Shown here in pieces: positions 1 through 8,665 of a stretch of 64,000 nucleotides of DNA (its first letter is position 1; every line of letters begins with the position of its first letter). The position numbers and the translations under genes are program-made. The stretch spans positions 372,001 to 436,000 of the forward strand of contig NZ_CP120233.1 of NCBI RefSeq assembly GCF_030012985.1, in the 5' to 3' direction. The notes beneath the pieces are model-generated. The model was given only the letters and a program-made list of their open reading frames with translations, did not search any database and had not been told where the DNA came from. The DNA is from Microbulbifer sp. VAAF005. GTDB taxonomy: Bacteria > Pseudomonadota > Gammaproteobacteria > Pseudomonadales > Cellvibrionaceae.

Positions 1-90
1 TGAATTGCCTCCAAAATGCCGCAACAGTGCCTCAGCCATCAGTGAGCGGGCAGAGTCCCCGGCGCAAACAAACAGAACACGCCTTTTCAT
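1..90 (-). CDS. arsenate reductase / low-molecular-weight phosphatase family protein, 5' end only
   Basis: Reading the minus strand from an ATG at 90 gives 30 residues that start [16 protein letters not shown] and run off the window. The phosphate-binding loop C-x5-R of the LMW phosphatase/arsenate reductase fold is visible (Cys9 to Arg15), followed by the family's usual S-x-M-A-E-A. Family members either reduce arsenate with thioredoxin or dephosphorylate phosphotyrosine; the fragment cannot separate these. A 20-bp palindrome lies 30 bp upstream and could be an ArsR-type operator, which favours the arsenic role. The rest of the gene is outside the window. Confidence 0.7.
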   Translation of the reverse strand, partial: MKRRVLFVCAGDSARSLMAEALLRHFGGNS

Positions 91-120
91 TGGAGGGCTC
101 CATTTGGCTTTTTAACAATT

Positions 121-140
121 ATATATGGAAAACCATATAT
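121..140. promoter_or_regulatory. 20-bp palindrome, possible ArsR-type operator
   Basis: ATATATGG and CCATATAT flank four A residues, so both arms match exactly. The site is 31 bp upstream of the arsenate-reductase-like start at 90. A+T-rich dyads of this size are typical of ArsR/SmtB operators. No regulator gene is in view, so the assignment is inference. Confidence 0.4.
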
Positions 141-150
141 TCATAGTCTT

Positions 151-177
151 AAAAATAGCCCACTGAACCAGCGGGCT
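151..177 (-). terminator. rho-independent terminator of xthA
   Basis: On the minus strand AGCCCGCTG pairs with CAGTGGGCT (nine pairs, one G-T) around a three-base loop, followed by ATTTTTAAG. It lies 12 bp past the xthA stop codon. Confidence 0.7.
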
Positions 178-188
178 GTAACCTGTGC

Positions 189-1004
189 TTATAGCTTAAA
201 CTCGGCCCATACAGGCGCGTGGTCTGATGGGCGTTCCATAGCTCGAATATCGTAGTCCACGCCAGTCCCGACACATTTTTCCAGAAGAGGGTTGGTGGCT
301 AGAATCAAGTCGATACGCAGGCCGCGTTTGGGCTCGCGATCGAACCCACGGCTGCGGTAGTCGAACCAGCTGAATACATCGTCTGTTTCTGGGTTTTGTG
401 CGCGGAAGGTGTCGGTGAGCCCCCAGCCTTCAATTTTTTGAAGCCACTCGCGTTCTTCTGGAAGGAAGCTGCATTTGCCATCGCGCAGCCAGCGCTTGCG
501 ATTGGGTTCACCAATACCAATATCCTGGTCGCTGGGTGAAATATTCATATCGCCGATAACCAATACAGGCGCTTCCGGCTTACACGTGGTTTGCAGGTAG
601 GTATCCAGGTCGGCGTAATACTTTTGCTTTGCCGGAAATTTAACCGGGTGCTCGCGATTTTCACCTTGCGGGAAATAGCCATTAATAACCGTGAGGGGCT
701 CAGGACCGCCGATATCAAACTTGCCGGCAACCATACGGCGCTGGGCGTCGCTGGCATCGGTTGGGAAACCGTATTCGCGATCAATAAAGGGCAGGCGTGA
801 GAGCAGGGCAACGCCGTAGTGTGTTTTTTGGCCAAAATAAATCAGCTCATAGCCCAGGTCTTTTATCGCATCTACTGGAAAATCTTCGTCGGTGACTTTG
901 GTTTCCTGTAGGCCGATGATATCGGGCTGATGGTTGTCTACCAGGGCCTGCATCTGGTGCAGGCGAGTGCGAATACTATTGACGTTAAAGGAAACAACCT
1001 TCAT
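189..1004 (-). CDS. xthA: exodeoxyribonuclease III (AP endonuclease)
   Basis: Exonuclease III removes abasic sites and 3' blocking groups in base-excision repair and degrades duplex DNA 3' to 5'. From ATG at 1004 the product is 271 residues, close to the 268 of the E. coli enzyme. EEP-fold motifs are in order: [13 protein letters not shown] at the N-terminus, LQETK with the metal-binding Glu, the GDMNISP segment, and [10 protein letters not shown] with the catalytic His at the C-terminus. A longer reading from TTG at 1016 adds four residues. GGGGGAAGAG just before 1004 supports the internal ATG. The gene follows prc after a terminator that ends only about 20 bp upstream. Confidence 0.95.
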   Translation of the reverse strand: MKVVSFNVNSIRTRLHQMQALVDNHQPDIIGLQETKVTDEDFPVDAIKDLGYELIYFGQKTHYGVALLSRLPFIDREYGFPTDASDAQRRMVAGKFDIGGPEPLTVINGYFPQGENREHPVKFPAKQKYYADLDTYLQTTCKPEAPVLVIGDMNISPSDQDIGIGEPNRKRWLRDGKCSFLPEEREWLQKIEGWGLTDTFRAQNPETDDVFSWFDYRSRGFDREPKRGLRIDLILATNPLLEKCVGTGVDYDIRAMERPSDHAPVWAEFKL

Positions 1005-1024
1005 CTCTTCCCCCAAAATAAAAA

Positions 1025-1044
1025 AGGTCGGGCTAGCCCGACCT
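1025..1044 (-). terminator. terminator of prc, perfect 20-bp palindrome
   Basis: AGGTCGGGCT is followed directly by its reverse complement AGCCCGACCT. On the minus strand the stem is followed by TTTTTTATTTTG, so it terminates prc. It sits immediately upstream of the xthA ribosome-binding site. Confidence 0.8.
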
Positions 1045-1095
1045 AAGAGTTAGTTCGCGGACCGGGCGCACGCCGCGCCCAGTGCCTATCAGTAT

Positions 1096-3195
1096 TTAGA
1101 AGTTAGCAACTTGGGGCGGGGCCTTGCTGGCCTTATCGGCCAGGCCGATAAAGTCCGCCATTATATAGCCCGCTTCATTCAAAATTGGATCTTTTTCCAA
1201 CTTGATCTCTACAGGACCACCAATGTTAGCCACCTCTTCAGATTCGCTTTCTTCGTATGCCTCAAAGTTCTCGTAGGGTTCAAGGCCTTTAGCTTTGCGG
1301 CGACGGTTTTCCATATCCAGCAATCGCTGATTAACGGACTTGCGCTCATTCTCTCTAGTTGACTCGTTGAGAGAGACATACTTCTTGTCAGCCCGCTCGG
1401 CGTCGAACTTGAACTGATCGCGCAGGAAAACAAAATCTGGATCTGTTTCCGTGCGCTTGTTGTGCTTGGTAATCAAGTTCGGGATCAGCATCTTCAAGTT
1501 GAAATACTTCGCATGAGGCACAGCGTGGATACGGTCCCAGGGCAGGGCAGTATCGTAAGCACTCTCACCCACATTTTCGGCATCAATCAACTGTGGCATA
1601 TCGATGTCCGGCTTCACACCCGCATGCTGTGTGCTATCTCCGGAAACCCGGTAGAACTTGGACTGGGTAATTTTCAACTGGCCTTCCTTCAGGGGAGCCA
1701 TAGTTTGCACAGTACCCTTACCAAATGATTGGTTGCCTACTACCAGGCCGCGGTTGTAATCCTGGATTGCACCGGCAAAAATCTCGGATGCAGAGGCCGA
1801 CAAACGATTAATCAATACCATCAGCGGCCCGCGGTACATGGCGCGGGAGCGCGAGCGATTGTGGCGGGAAATCTGCTCGTTGGCATGACGGATCTGCACA
1901 ACAGGGCCCTGATCAATAAACAAGTCTGTGAGCATGGTGGCTTCTTGCAGTGAACCACCGCCATTGTTGCGAAGATCCAGAATAATACCGTCAACCTTTT
2001 CCTCTTTAAGCTCACTCAGCAGACGGGCAACGTCTCGCGTGGTGCTCTTATAGTTGGGGTCGCGGCGGCGATAGGCATCGAAGTCGATATAGAAGGTCGG
2101 CAGGTTAATCACACCGATCTTGTAACTCTTGCTGCCATCAGAGAATTCAAATACTGCCTTCTTGGCCGCCTGATCTTCAAGCTTAACTTTGCTGCGCTTG
2201 ATCAAGATAGTCTTGTGAGTACCGTCGCCACCAGTGGGGATGGTCTCCAGGCGAACATAAGTACCGGCCTTGCCGCGAATCAAGTCGACAACATCATCCA
2301 GGCGCCAGCCTACGACATCGACCATTTCGCCTTCTTTATCCTGGCCAACACCCACGATTTTATCGTTGGGCTTGATCTTGCCAGTGCGATCGGCTGGACC
2401 ACCGTGTACCAGGCGAGCAACTTTGGTGTATTCCTCGTCTGCCTGCAGCACAGCACCGATACCCTCCAAGGAGAGGGACATGCTCATATTAAAGTTTTCC
2501 AATGAGCGCGGTGACAGGTAGTTGCTGTGTGGATCGTAGAGACGAGTCAGTGAGTTCATATAGAGCTCAAATACGTCGTCGCTCTTCTGCTGCTCGAGGC
2601 GCTTCTTTTGACCTTTGTAACGGCGTACGAGAAGGTCTTGGATTTCCTCATCGGTTTTACCGGTAAGGCGAAGGTTCAGGATGCTGCTCTTTAAGCGCTT
2701 ACGCCAAAGCTCATCTGCAGCGCTGATCGAGTTGGGCCACTGGCTTTCCTCCCGATCCAGCTCAAGGGTCTCTTCCCGAGAAAAGTCATAGGCGGGCAGG
2801 CCTTTCTCTAGTTGGGACAGGATGTTATCTAGCCGGTCGCCCATACGCAGGCGGAAACGGTTATAGATACTGAACCCAGCGGTGACATCACCAGCGCGAA
2901 GCTGGTCATCCATCTCCGCTTCCCACGCGCGGAATTCGTCGATATCAGAGGCGAGGAAGTAACTTTTAGTGGGGTCGAGTGCATCGATATACTCGTTCCA
3001 CAAGTTCTCGGACATTTCGTCGCCGATTTTGATTTTGTTGTAGTGCAGCATTTCAAGTTTGCTGACTATCTCTTGTGCAGTACCACCTTGACCCTCTTCG
3101 GGGGCTATTCGCTCTGGCTCTGCCAGAACACTTGTGGAAAGAAGGCCAATGACCAAGAAGCCGGAAAAGTAAGCGGCGATCCGATTGGTAAGCAT
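1096..3195 (-). CDS. prc: carboxy-terminal processing (tail-specific) protease Prc
   Basis: A 699-residue periplasmic S41 serine protease that trims or degrades proteins from the C-terminus, including cell-wall hydrolases and penicillin-binding proteins in studied species. Residues 1-25 are a signal peptide ending SVLA. An N-terminal helical domain is followed by a PDZ domain (about 240-335) and the protease core. The Ser-Lys dyad fits Ser468 (within RLSASASEIF) and Lys493 (FGKGTVQ), with Asp479 between; the spacing matches E. coli S430/D441/K455. DLRNNGGGSLQEA at about 407-419 is the conserved substrate-strand motif. The ATG at 3195 is the only sensible start given the signal peptide. Full length and intact. 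Confidence 0.96.
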   Translation of the reverse strand: MLTNRIAAYFSGFLVIGLLSTSVLAEPERIAPEEGQGGTAQEIVSKLEMLHYNKIKIGDEMSENLWNEYIDALDPTKSYFLASDIDEFRAWEAEMDDQLRAGDVTAGFSIYNRFRLRMGDRLDNILSQLEKGLPAYDFSREETLELDREESQWPNSISAADELWRKRLKSSILNLRLTGKTDEEIQDLLVRRYKGQKKRLEQQKSDDVFELYMNSLTRLYDPHSNYLSPRSLENFNMSMSLSLEGIGAVLQADEEYTKVARLVHGGPADRTGKIKPNDKIVGVGQDKEGEMVDVVGWRLDDVVDLIRGKAGTYVRLETIPTGGDGTHKTILIKRSKVKLEDQAAKKAVFEFSDGSKSYKIGVINLPTFYIDFDAYRRRDPNYKSTTRDVARLLSELKEEKVDGIILDLRNNGGGSLQEATMLTDLFIDQGPVVQIRHANEQISRHNRSRSRAMYRGPLMVLINRLSASASEIFAGAIQDYNRGLVVGNQSFGKGTVQTMAPLKEGQLKITQSKFYRVSGDSTQHAGVKPDIDMPQLIDAENVGESAYDTALPWDRIHAVPHAKYFNLKMLIPNLITKHNKRTETDPDFVFLRDQFKFDAERADKKYVSLNESTRENERKSVNQRLLDMENRRRKAKGLEPYENFEAYEESESEEVANIGGPVEIKLEKDPILNEAGYIMADFIGLADKASKAPPQVANF

Positions 3196-3672
3196 AGGGA
3201 GTCTCTTTATACGTCCTACTTCATAGGCGTCCGGCCCTTATGGCTCGGCGACCTATAGCTTAGGACAAGTATAAAGGCTGAAAGCTCCAAAGGGCATGAA
3301 ATACCTCTAATCAGAGATGGATCTTTTTCTTTAACACTGTATTTAGCAAAATAGCTTTCCTATTGAGTGTGAAATTGAGGCATTTTTTCTCGTTTTGAAG
3401 GCTTGAGTATGTATGGTCATCATAACTATTGTGTAACTGCAACTGTAAAAAAGCGTTAAAAACAATCACTTTGACTAATAGGTCAGCACCACTTTGGTGA
3501 CTTTGAAGGCTTTTAGGGTCATGAAGTTGCACCAGTTACCACTTTATTAATTCGAGTGAGCGCTCCTCGTCTAAAAGTGTTGCTCCAATAATCTCTGTGA
3601 CCGCAAAAATGGCGTTTTAATTTTGGAGCAATAGGCGAATATCGGGCGAGTGCCAGTAGTTGTATCTGCGAG
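3196..3672. other. intergenic region upstream of prc and the SDR remnant
   Basis: 477 bp with no convincing intact gene. The last ~90 bp may hold the decayed N-terminus of the following SDR: in one frame a short run reads RVPVVVSAS, like the SDR strand that binds the cofactor ribose, but it is not in frame with the rest. Confidence 0.4.
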
Positions 3673-4281
3673 TTGTGTTTTTACCACTTGGTCGAAACAG
3701 TGGTAGCAAGGATCTCTCCTATGAAATTTGATCTTTCACGTGAAGAAACCATTCAAAACGCTGCAAAGGTTGCCGGTGATGTCAATCTGGTTGTCTCTAA
3801 TGCGGGCGTAGTGAAGCTATCGACACCCTTGGACGATGATGCTGTGGATAGCTTCAAGTATCAAATGGAGGGCAATGTTTACCCACTGATAAACCTGGCC
3901 AAAGCGTTTGGCCCTGTTTTGAAATCTAATGGTGGGGGTGTCTTTGTTCAAATGAACTCACTGGCATCCATCAAAAATTTTCTCCCATTTACTGGTTACT
4001 CCGGCTCAAAGGCGGCTGCCTATGCAGTAACTCAGGGTTTGAGGGAGGCCTGGGTCGAGCAGGGGACTCAAGTTATCAGTGTTATTGCTGGTCCAATCAA
4101 GACGGATATGGCCGACTCCGCAGGCATGGGAGAGGGAGCCCCTCCAGCGAGCATCGTCTTCGATGGCATTATGAAGGCACTAACAACGGGTGATTTTTTT
4201 GTTTATCCAGATGAGATGGCTCAAGAGGTCGCAAAAATTTACGCTCCCTTTGCCAAGAGCGTACTTGAGATCGAAAGCTAA
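3673..4281 (+). pseudogene. short-chain dehydrogenase/reductase, 5'-truncated
   Basis: The reading frame holds the middle and C-terminal part of a classical SDR: the NNAG-equivalent VVSNAGV, the catalytic Ser in MNSLASIK, the Tyr/Lys pair in TGYSGSKAA, and the post-catalytic AGPIKTDMA. The N-terminal TGxxxGxG nucleotide-binding turn is missing, and the region upstream shows no intact version of it. Residues before the internal ATG at 3721 (LVETVVARISPMKFDLS) still look SDR-like, so the truncation lies further upstream and the displayed start is probably not natural. Without the Rossmann turn the product should not bind NAD(P). A thioredoxin-fold gene follows 26 bp downstream. Confidence 0.6.
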
Positions 4282-4307
4282 CTTAGAACCCAGGAGAGGA
4301 TCGGGCA

Positions 4308-4865
4308 ATGTTACTAGATACACCAGTATGTGATTTCGGATGGAAAGCCCCAGACTTTACTTTGAAAGACCCTGGCGGCAAGAGCTTTCGAATGTCGGAC
4401 CATCTGGGAAGCAAGGGGCTGTTGATTGCATTTATCTGCAATCACTGCCCCTATGTTCAGGCGATTGCAAATCGTTTAGCTGAGGATGTGCGAGAACTAC
4501 AAGGGCTGGGCATTAATGTTCTGGCCGTTATGTCAAACGATTATCGCGATTACCAGATTGACAGTCCTCCTTATATGGCGAAGTTTGCCCGAGACCATGG
4601 GTTTACTTTCCCCTATTTGGTTGATGAAGATCAGTCCGTAGGGAGAGCTTACCAGGCGGTATGTACACCAGACTTCTTCGGGCTGAATAAGGATGGAGAG
4701 CTCCAATATCGAGGCAGAATCGATGATGCGGGAATGGGAAACCCGGCAGGCCGAACCAGGGAGCTGGTCAATGCAATGAAGTTGATCGCAGAGACTGAGG
4801 CAGGGCCGGAAAAGCAGCAGCCAAGTATGGGGTGCTCTATTAAATGGAGTGGTAACCATAACTGA
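4308..4865 (+). CDS. thioredoxin-fold (AhpC/TSA-like) protein
   Basis: A 185-residue protein of the redoxin family. APDFTLKDPGGKSFRMSDH near residue 17 is the usual N-terminal strand of AhpC/TlpA-like proteins. The active-site segment FICNHCPYVQAI carries a C-x2-C motif (CNHC), typical of the thioredoxin family proteins annotated beside alkyl-hydroperoxide genes. No signal peptide is visible, so it is likely cytosolic. AGGAGAGGATC upstream of the ATG is a good ribosome-binding site. Its redox partner is not evident here. Confidence 0.8.
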   Translation: MLLDTPVCDFGWKAPDFTLKDPGGKSFRMSDHLGSKGLLIAFICNHCPYVQAIANRLAEDVRELQGLGINVLAVMSNDYRDYQIDSPPYMAKFARDHGFTFPYLVDEDQSVGRAYQAVCTPDFFGLNKDGELQYRGRIDDAGMGNPAGRTRELVNAMKLIAETEAGPEKQQPSMGCSIKWSGNHN

Positions 4866-4997
4866 TATGGGTTGCTAGCTGACGGGAATGCTCTGGCGAA
4901 CATAAAGCACACAAAAATATAAGAAAATACATTAATATAATTAGTTAACCTATTGATTATAAAGAATTAATGAAAAGTTAATGTAGCTTGTTAAGTG

Positions 4998-5028
4998 GCG
5001 GGTGCCAGAAGTGTGACACCCGCTTTCT
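4998..5028. terminator. bidirectional terminator between convergent genes
   Basis: GCGGGTG pairs with CACCCGC across a 12-base loop, followed by TTTCTTATTT on the plus strand. It lies between the plus-strand thioredoxin-fold gene and the minus-strand lipocalin gene and can serve both. Confidence 0.65.
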
Positions 5029-5031
5029 TAT

Positions 5032-5568
5032 TTACTCAGTAAGCTGGCGGGTCATGATGATGTGGTCAATGTTGTAACCATGCTTTGTAACTGCCAGGTC
5101 TAGTAGATAGTCTGTAATAGCTTCATCCAGCTGGGGAGTGCGGCTTAACAGGTAGAGGCTGGAGCGGTCTGGATCACCAACGAGTGACCACTGATAGCCA
5201 GGATCTAGCTCTAGTATCCAGTAGTCGCCGGCAGCTTTACCCTCAAAGAAGGTGATAGCGAGTTTACTGTTCGTCTCATCAATGGGGACTCCAGTACCCT
5301 GAACACTGATCGGGAACCCATATTTTGGGTGTAAGATTCGACAAAAATTGAAAACGCTGATAGATCCATCATCATCGAGGCCGTAGTCCGCTGTTACCGC
5401 AGTACAAGCCGGCTGGAAAATTTGCGGTAGCCGGGCAATCTCATACCACTTGCCGAGATACTGATTCACATCGACATAGGGAACCGTTTCCAGTTCATCA
5501 TCTGCCAGAACGGCCTGGGTACTGAGTGCAAACAGTACAATCCCTATACCTCTCAATAAACTCTTCAT
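5032..5568 (-). CDS. bacterial lipocalin (Blc-type), secreted
   Basis: A 178-residue lipocalin. Lipocalins are beta-barrels that bind lipids such as lysophospholipids or fatty acids; Blc-type ones sit at the outer membrane. The first 22 residues form a signal peptide ending AVLA. The lipocalin GxW motif is present as YLGKWYEIARLPQIFQ near residue 37, and YWILELDPGYQWSLVG and YLLSRTPQLD match the second and third conserved regions. There is no lipobox cysteine after the signal, so unlike E. coli Blc it is probably soluble in the periplasm rather than lipid-anchored. Confidence 0.9.
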   Translation of the reverse strand: MKSLLRGIGIVLFALSTQAVLADDELETVPYVDVNQYLGKWYEIARLPQIFQPACTAVTADYGLDDDGSISVFNFCRILHPKYGFPISVQGTGVPIDETNSKLAITFFEGKAAGDYWILELDPGYQWSLVGDPDRSSLYLLSRTPQLDEAITDYLLDLAVTKHGYNIDHIIMTRQLTE

Positions 5569-5785
5569 TTCCTCGCTCCTTGTGTTCGCAGTTTTTTAGG
5601 TCGCCAGCTTCATAGCTAAGCGACAATCTCTTTACGGGGATATAACTGGAACGGATTAACCAAGTTCTGTGTTTAATCTGAATTTCAAAAAAGTGTCACC
5701 TAGGTGAATGAGCTGAGGTCCTAGAAGTTGACAGAAGGCCAGCCTTTGCTAAGTGGTGATAGATAGGATTTGTTTGAGGCTGACC

Positions 5786-7045
5786 ATGGCTAAAACGGTA
5801 GACGTAGACGTCCTGGTATTAGGGGGCGGAATTCAAGCGATTTCATTGTTGCGAGAGCTATCAACAGATTATTCTGTGCTGGCAATAGACCAGGGGTTAG
5901 ACGATGCCGAGTCATTACACTTTCATGGCTATTTCTCCTCAGGCTGGAATGCGGCACACCCAAGTGCGGCAAAAGCTTACTTAAAGGCCGCACAGTTTTG
6001 GCGCACACAACTGGAGAGCGATGGTGTTGATAGCCACATAACAGATTTTTATGCCGCGCTTCCCCGAGAATTTTTAGATACTGTCGAGCCCAACTGGATT
6101 GCGGCGGGTATTCCAGTGGAAGAGGTGCCGATTCCAGCTCCACTGGTAACAACTAGCTTGCCGTCGCATCAGTGCTATCGATTTGCTGATGACCTTATGT
6201 TTGACGGCGCTGAAGCCTATCGACGTTTTAGTGCTCCTGTTAGCGAGAAGTTGGTGAAAGGGAGTATCCGAAAATTCGACAAAGATAGTGGTGGCGTGAC
6301 TGAGGTCTCTGCCGATATCGGTGGTAGTTCCCACCAAATAAAACCCCAGTTGGTTCTCTCAGCATGCGGGGCGGGCAATGCAGCAATACTCGAAAGTCTT
6401 GGAGTGCCAGCTCAAGGTGTGCGGGATAGCCAAGTTGTTCGGCCCCTACATATGTTGCTGGCTAAGGGTGCTAATACCCCTCCAATCTCAGCCTTCCTGA
6501 TGGACATGGTAGTGGCATATCACCCGCTGGAAAGTGGAGAGGGACTTTGGATTCTCACCCTCAATCCAGAGCACCCCAGATTTCGCTCTGGTGTGGTTGA
6601 CATGAGGGTGGCCCCGCCCATAGAGAGGGCGTTAATCCGGGATACCCTGGATAGATTGGCAAATTGTATGACCGGGTTTGAGGATTGGGCAGCCGGCTGC
6701 CATTGGGGTGTTTACGCAGGTTGGAAAACTGACGCTCCAGGGCCGGATGGGGATGCTCTTGTGCAGTTAAACTATCCGCGTCCATACCACATCCACAGCT
6801 TTGATATAGCCAATTTCTTGGCGGTTTGGCCGAATCACTGGGGTCTCGCCGTGGAAGCTGCAAAGGAGGCCGGGAAATGGGTTCGCTCAAAAGCTAAGCC
6901 TCGGCATCCTCAACCTAAAGCGATAGGTAGCTTGCTGTCGCAGTCAGTTGGTCATCAAGCTATTTGTAATAAATGGCAAAGCGACGAGCTGAAGTGGCAC
7001 CCTTGGGCTGAGTTTGTCCAGAAAATGGGCCTGCCAATCAGGTGA
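5786..7045 (+). CDS. FAD-dependent oxidoreductase (DAO fold)
   Basis: A 419-residue protein starting MAKTVDVDVLVLGGG. The N-terminal dinucleotide-binding turn GGGIQAIS and following acidic strand (VLAIDQG) are those of glycine/D-amino-acid-oxidase-type flavoproteins; a second FAD-contacting strand is seen near LVLSACGAGNAA. The substrate cannot be told from the sequence. ATG at 5786 is preferred over a start at 5753 because the flavin-binding strand begins directly after it. It precedes the sugar locus by 250 bp and the LacI-type operator lies downstream, so it may be independent of that locus. Confidence 0.75.
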   Translation: MAKTVDVDVLVLGGGIQAISLLRELSTDYSVLAIDQGLDDAESLHFHGYFSSGWNAAHPSAAKAYLKAAQFWRTQLESDGVDSHITDFYAALPREFLDTVEPNWIAAGIPVEEVPIPAPLVTTSLPSHQCYRFADDLMFDGAEAYRRFSAPVSEKLVKGSIRKFDKDSGGVTEVSADIGGSSHQIKPQLVLSACGAGNAAILESLGVPAQGVRDSQVVRPLHMLLAKGANTPPISAFLMDMVVAYHPLESGEGLWILTLNPEHPRFRSGVVDMRVAPPIERALIRDTLDRLANCMTGFEDWAAGCHWGVYAGWKTDAPGPDGDALVQLNYPRPYHIHSFDIANFLAVWPNHWGLAVEAAKEAGKWVRSKAKPRHPQPKAIGSLLSQSVGHQAICNKWQSDELKWHPWAEFVQKMGLPIR

Positions 7046-7150
7046 TTTGCTTAGTATTTCAGCGTTGAGCCATCAGTCTATGAGTCCAATAAGGCGATAT
7101 TAACAACGTATTTCGCTTGCAAAGACATTTTTTTCTGTATCTTAAATTGA

Positions 7151-7168
7151 AATGTAACCGGTTACATT
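7151..7168. promoter_or_regulatory. LacI-type operator, copy 1 (perfect 18-bp palindrome)
   Basis: AATGTAACCGGTTACATT is a perfect dyad with the central CG typical of LacI-family operators. It lies about 130 bp upstream of the Gfo/Idh/MocA gene. Two further copies of the same core precede the GMC oxidoreductase gene, and a LacI regulator gene lies between them. Confidence 0.8.
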
Positions 7169-7297
7169 CTGTTTCAAACGGTGGAGTGCTACGAAAACCG
7201 CGATCTGGAAACAGCGTGTCCGCTTACAAAACACGGAAATAAAAATAAATAGGCTGTTTATTCAGCTGGTTCTTTGAGTGGCCCGAGGGGAAGGGGT

Positions 7298-8467
7298 TTG
7301 GTTAAAAAAATAAGAATGGGCATGGTTGGTGGTGGAGAGGGTGCTTTTATTGGTGCAATCCATCGGATGGCAGCAGCTCTCGACGGTGAGATAGAGCTAG
7401 TCGCCGGCTGCTTTAGTGGCGATTCCGAACGCAGTCGTAAAACTGGTGAAAAGCTGGGGCTTCACCCGGACCGGATTTACCAAAGCTATCAACAGATGTT
7501 CCAAGAGGAATCCCGTGGCAGCGCTGATGATCGAGTTGAATTTGTATCTGTAGTAACTCCCAACCACCTCCATTTACCCGTTTCTATTGCTGCGTTGCGG
7601 GCGGGATTCCATGTCCTCTCCGACAAGCCAGCCGCCTCCACTTTGGAAGAAACACTTGAGCTTAAAAAGGAAGTGGAGCAAAGCGGGCATCTTTATGGTT
7701 TGACCCACACTTATGCTGCTTACCCTCTGGTTATGCAAGCGAGAGCAATCCTGGGCAGGAGAGAGTTGGGGTCTATTCGACGAGTTACCGTTACCTATCC
7801 GCAGGGGTGGCTGGCTCTAGCCGGTGATTCCACGGGAAGTAAGCAGGCGAGTTGGCGAACAGATCCTGCACGTTCGGGAGAAAGTGGCTGCTTTGCGGAT
7901 ATAGGCACCCATGCTCATCATCTGGTGGAGTTTTTTACTGGCCAGCATATCTCTGAAGTCTGCGCAGACGTGCAAGCGGTAGTTGATGAAAGAGCGTTGG
8001 ATGATGATGGTGCAGCGCTATTTAAATTAGATCAGGGCGCCCGAGGAACACTTACAGCCAGTCAAGTCTGTGGAGGAGAGGGGAACAACCTGAATATCAG
8101 CGTTTACTGTGAAGACGGTTCGCTGTTTTGGGAGCAGGAAGCCCCAAACCAATTGCAAGTAAAGCGCAGGGGGCAGCCTGTGGCGATTTGGAAAGCCGGT
8201 GCGGATTGTGAGTATCTGGATGGAGACGTCAGGTCTTTCTGCCGGACACCTCAAGGACACCCGGAGGGCTATATAGAGGCCTTCGCCAATATCTATCGCG
8301 ATTTTGCTGGTCAAGTCCGAGGCCGCCGCGAGGGGGTAATTTCAAAGAACAGTCCTGCCGTTGGCAACATTGATGCAGGTGTTCGCGCGATGGCATTTGT
8401 GCGCGGTGTGCTGGAGAGCAGTCGCGCAAAATCCTCATGGGTTTCCCTGGCGCCTTATTGGAAGTGA
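7298..8467 (+). CDS. Gfo/Idh/MocA family sugar oxidoreductase
   Basis: An NAD(P)-dependent sugar dehydrogenase of about 389 residues. MGMVGGGEGAFIGAIHR near the N-terminus is the Rossmann turn; SDKPAASTLEET holds the conserved EKP-type lysine motif (here DKP); the C-terminal half is the substrate-binding sheet with GCFADIGTHAHHLVEF. GAGGGG lies 7 nt before a TTG at 7298, making LVKKIRMGMVGGG the likely N-terminus; an ATG at 7316 is possible. First gene after the LacI-type operator. In 3-keto-glycoside pathways such enzymes reduce or oxidise the sugar at C3, which would fit here. Confidence 0.85.
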   Translation: MVKKIRMGMVGGGEGAFIGAIHRMAAALDGEIELVAGCFSGDSERSRKTGEKLGLHPDRIYQSYQQMFQEESRGSADDRVEFVSVVTPNHLHLPVSIAALRAGFHVLSDKPAASTLEETLELKKEVEQSGHLYGLTHTYAAYPLVMQARAILGRRELGSIRRVTVTYPQGWLALAGDSTGSKQASWRTDPARSGESGCFADIGTHAHHLVEFFTGQHISEVCADVQAVVDERALDDDGAALFKLDQGARGTLTASQVCGGEGNNLNISVYCEDGSLFWEQEAPNQLQVKRRGQPVAIWKAGADCEYLDGDVRSFCRTPQGHPEGYIEAFANIYRDFAGQVRGRREGVISKNSPAVGNIDAGVRAMAFVRGVLESSRAKSSWVSLAPYWK

Positions 8468-8665
8468 GCGGCTAGGTCCAACCTCACAGAATTTAGGTAT
8501 CTCTGGCAGGGTGGGCGTCCGGCAGCTAGTACGGCACAGGGAGGTGCCGGTGTCGGTCTGCGGCCAGTTACCTTTTGAAGAATTTTCTCAAAAGGTGCAA
8601 ACCAATCGCTTGGAAAGGGTTGGTTGCAGAATTAATAAGTACAGCAGTAAAAAGGATAACAATAA

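Noticed and set aside
3311..3532. 73-codon minus-strand frame upstream of prc
   Set aside because: Low-complexity composition, no ribosome-binding site, no similarity recognised; treated as intergenic.
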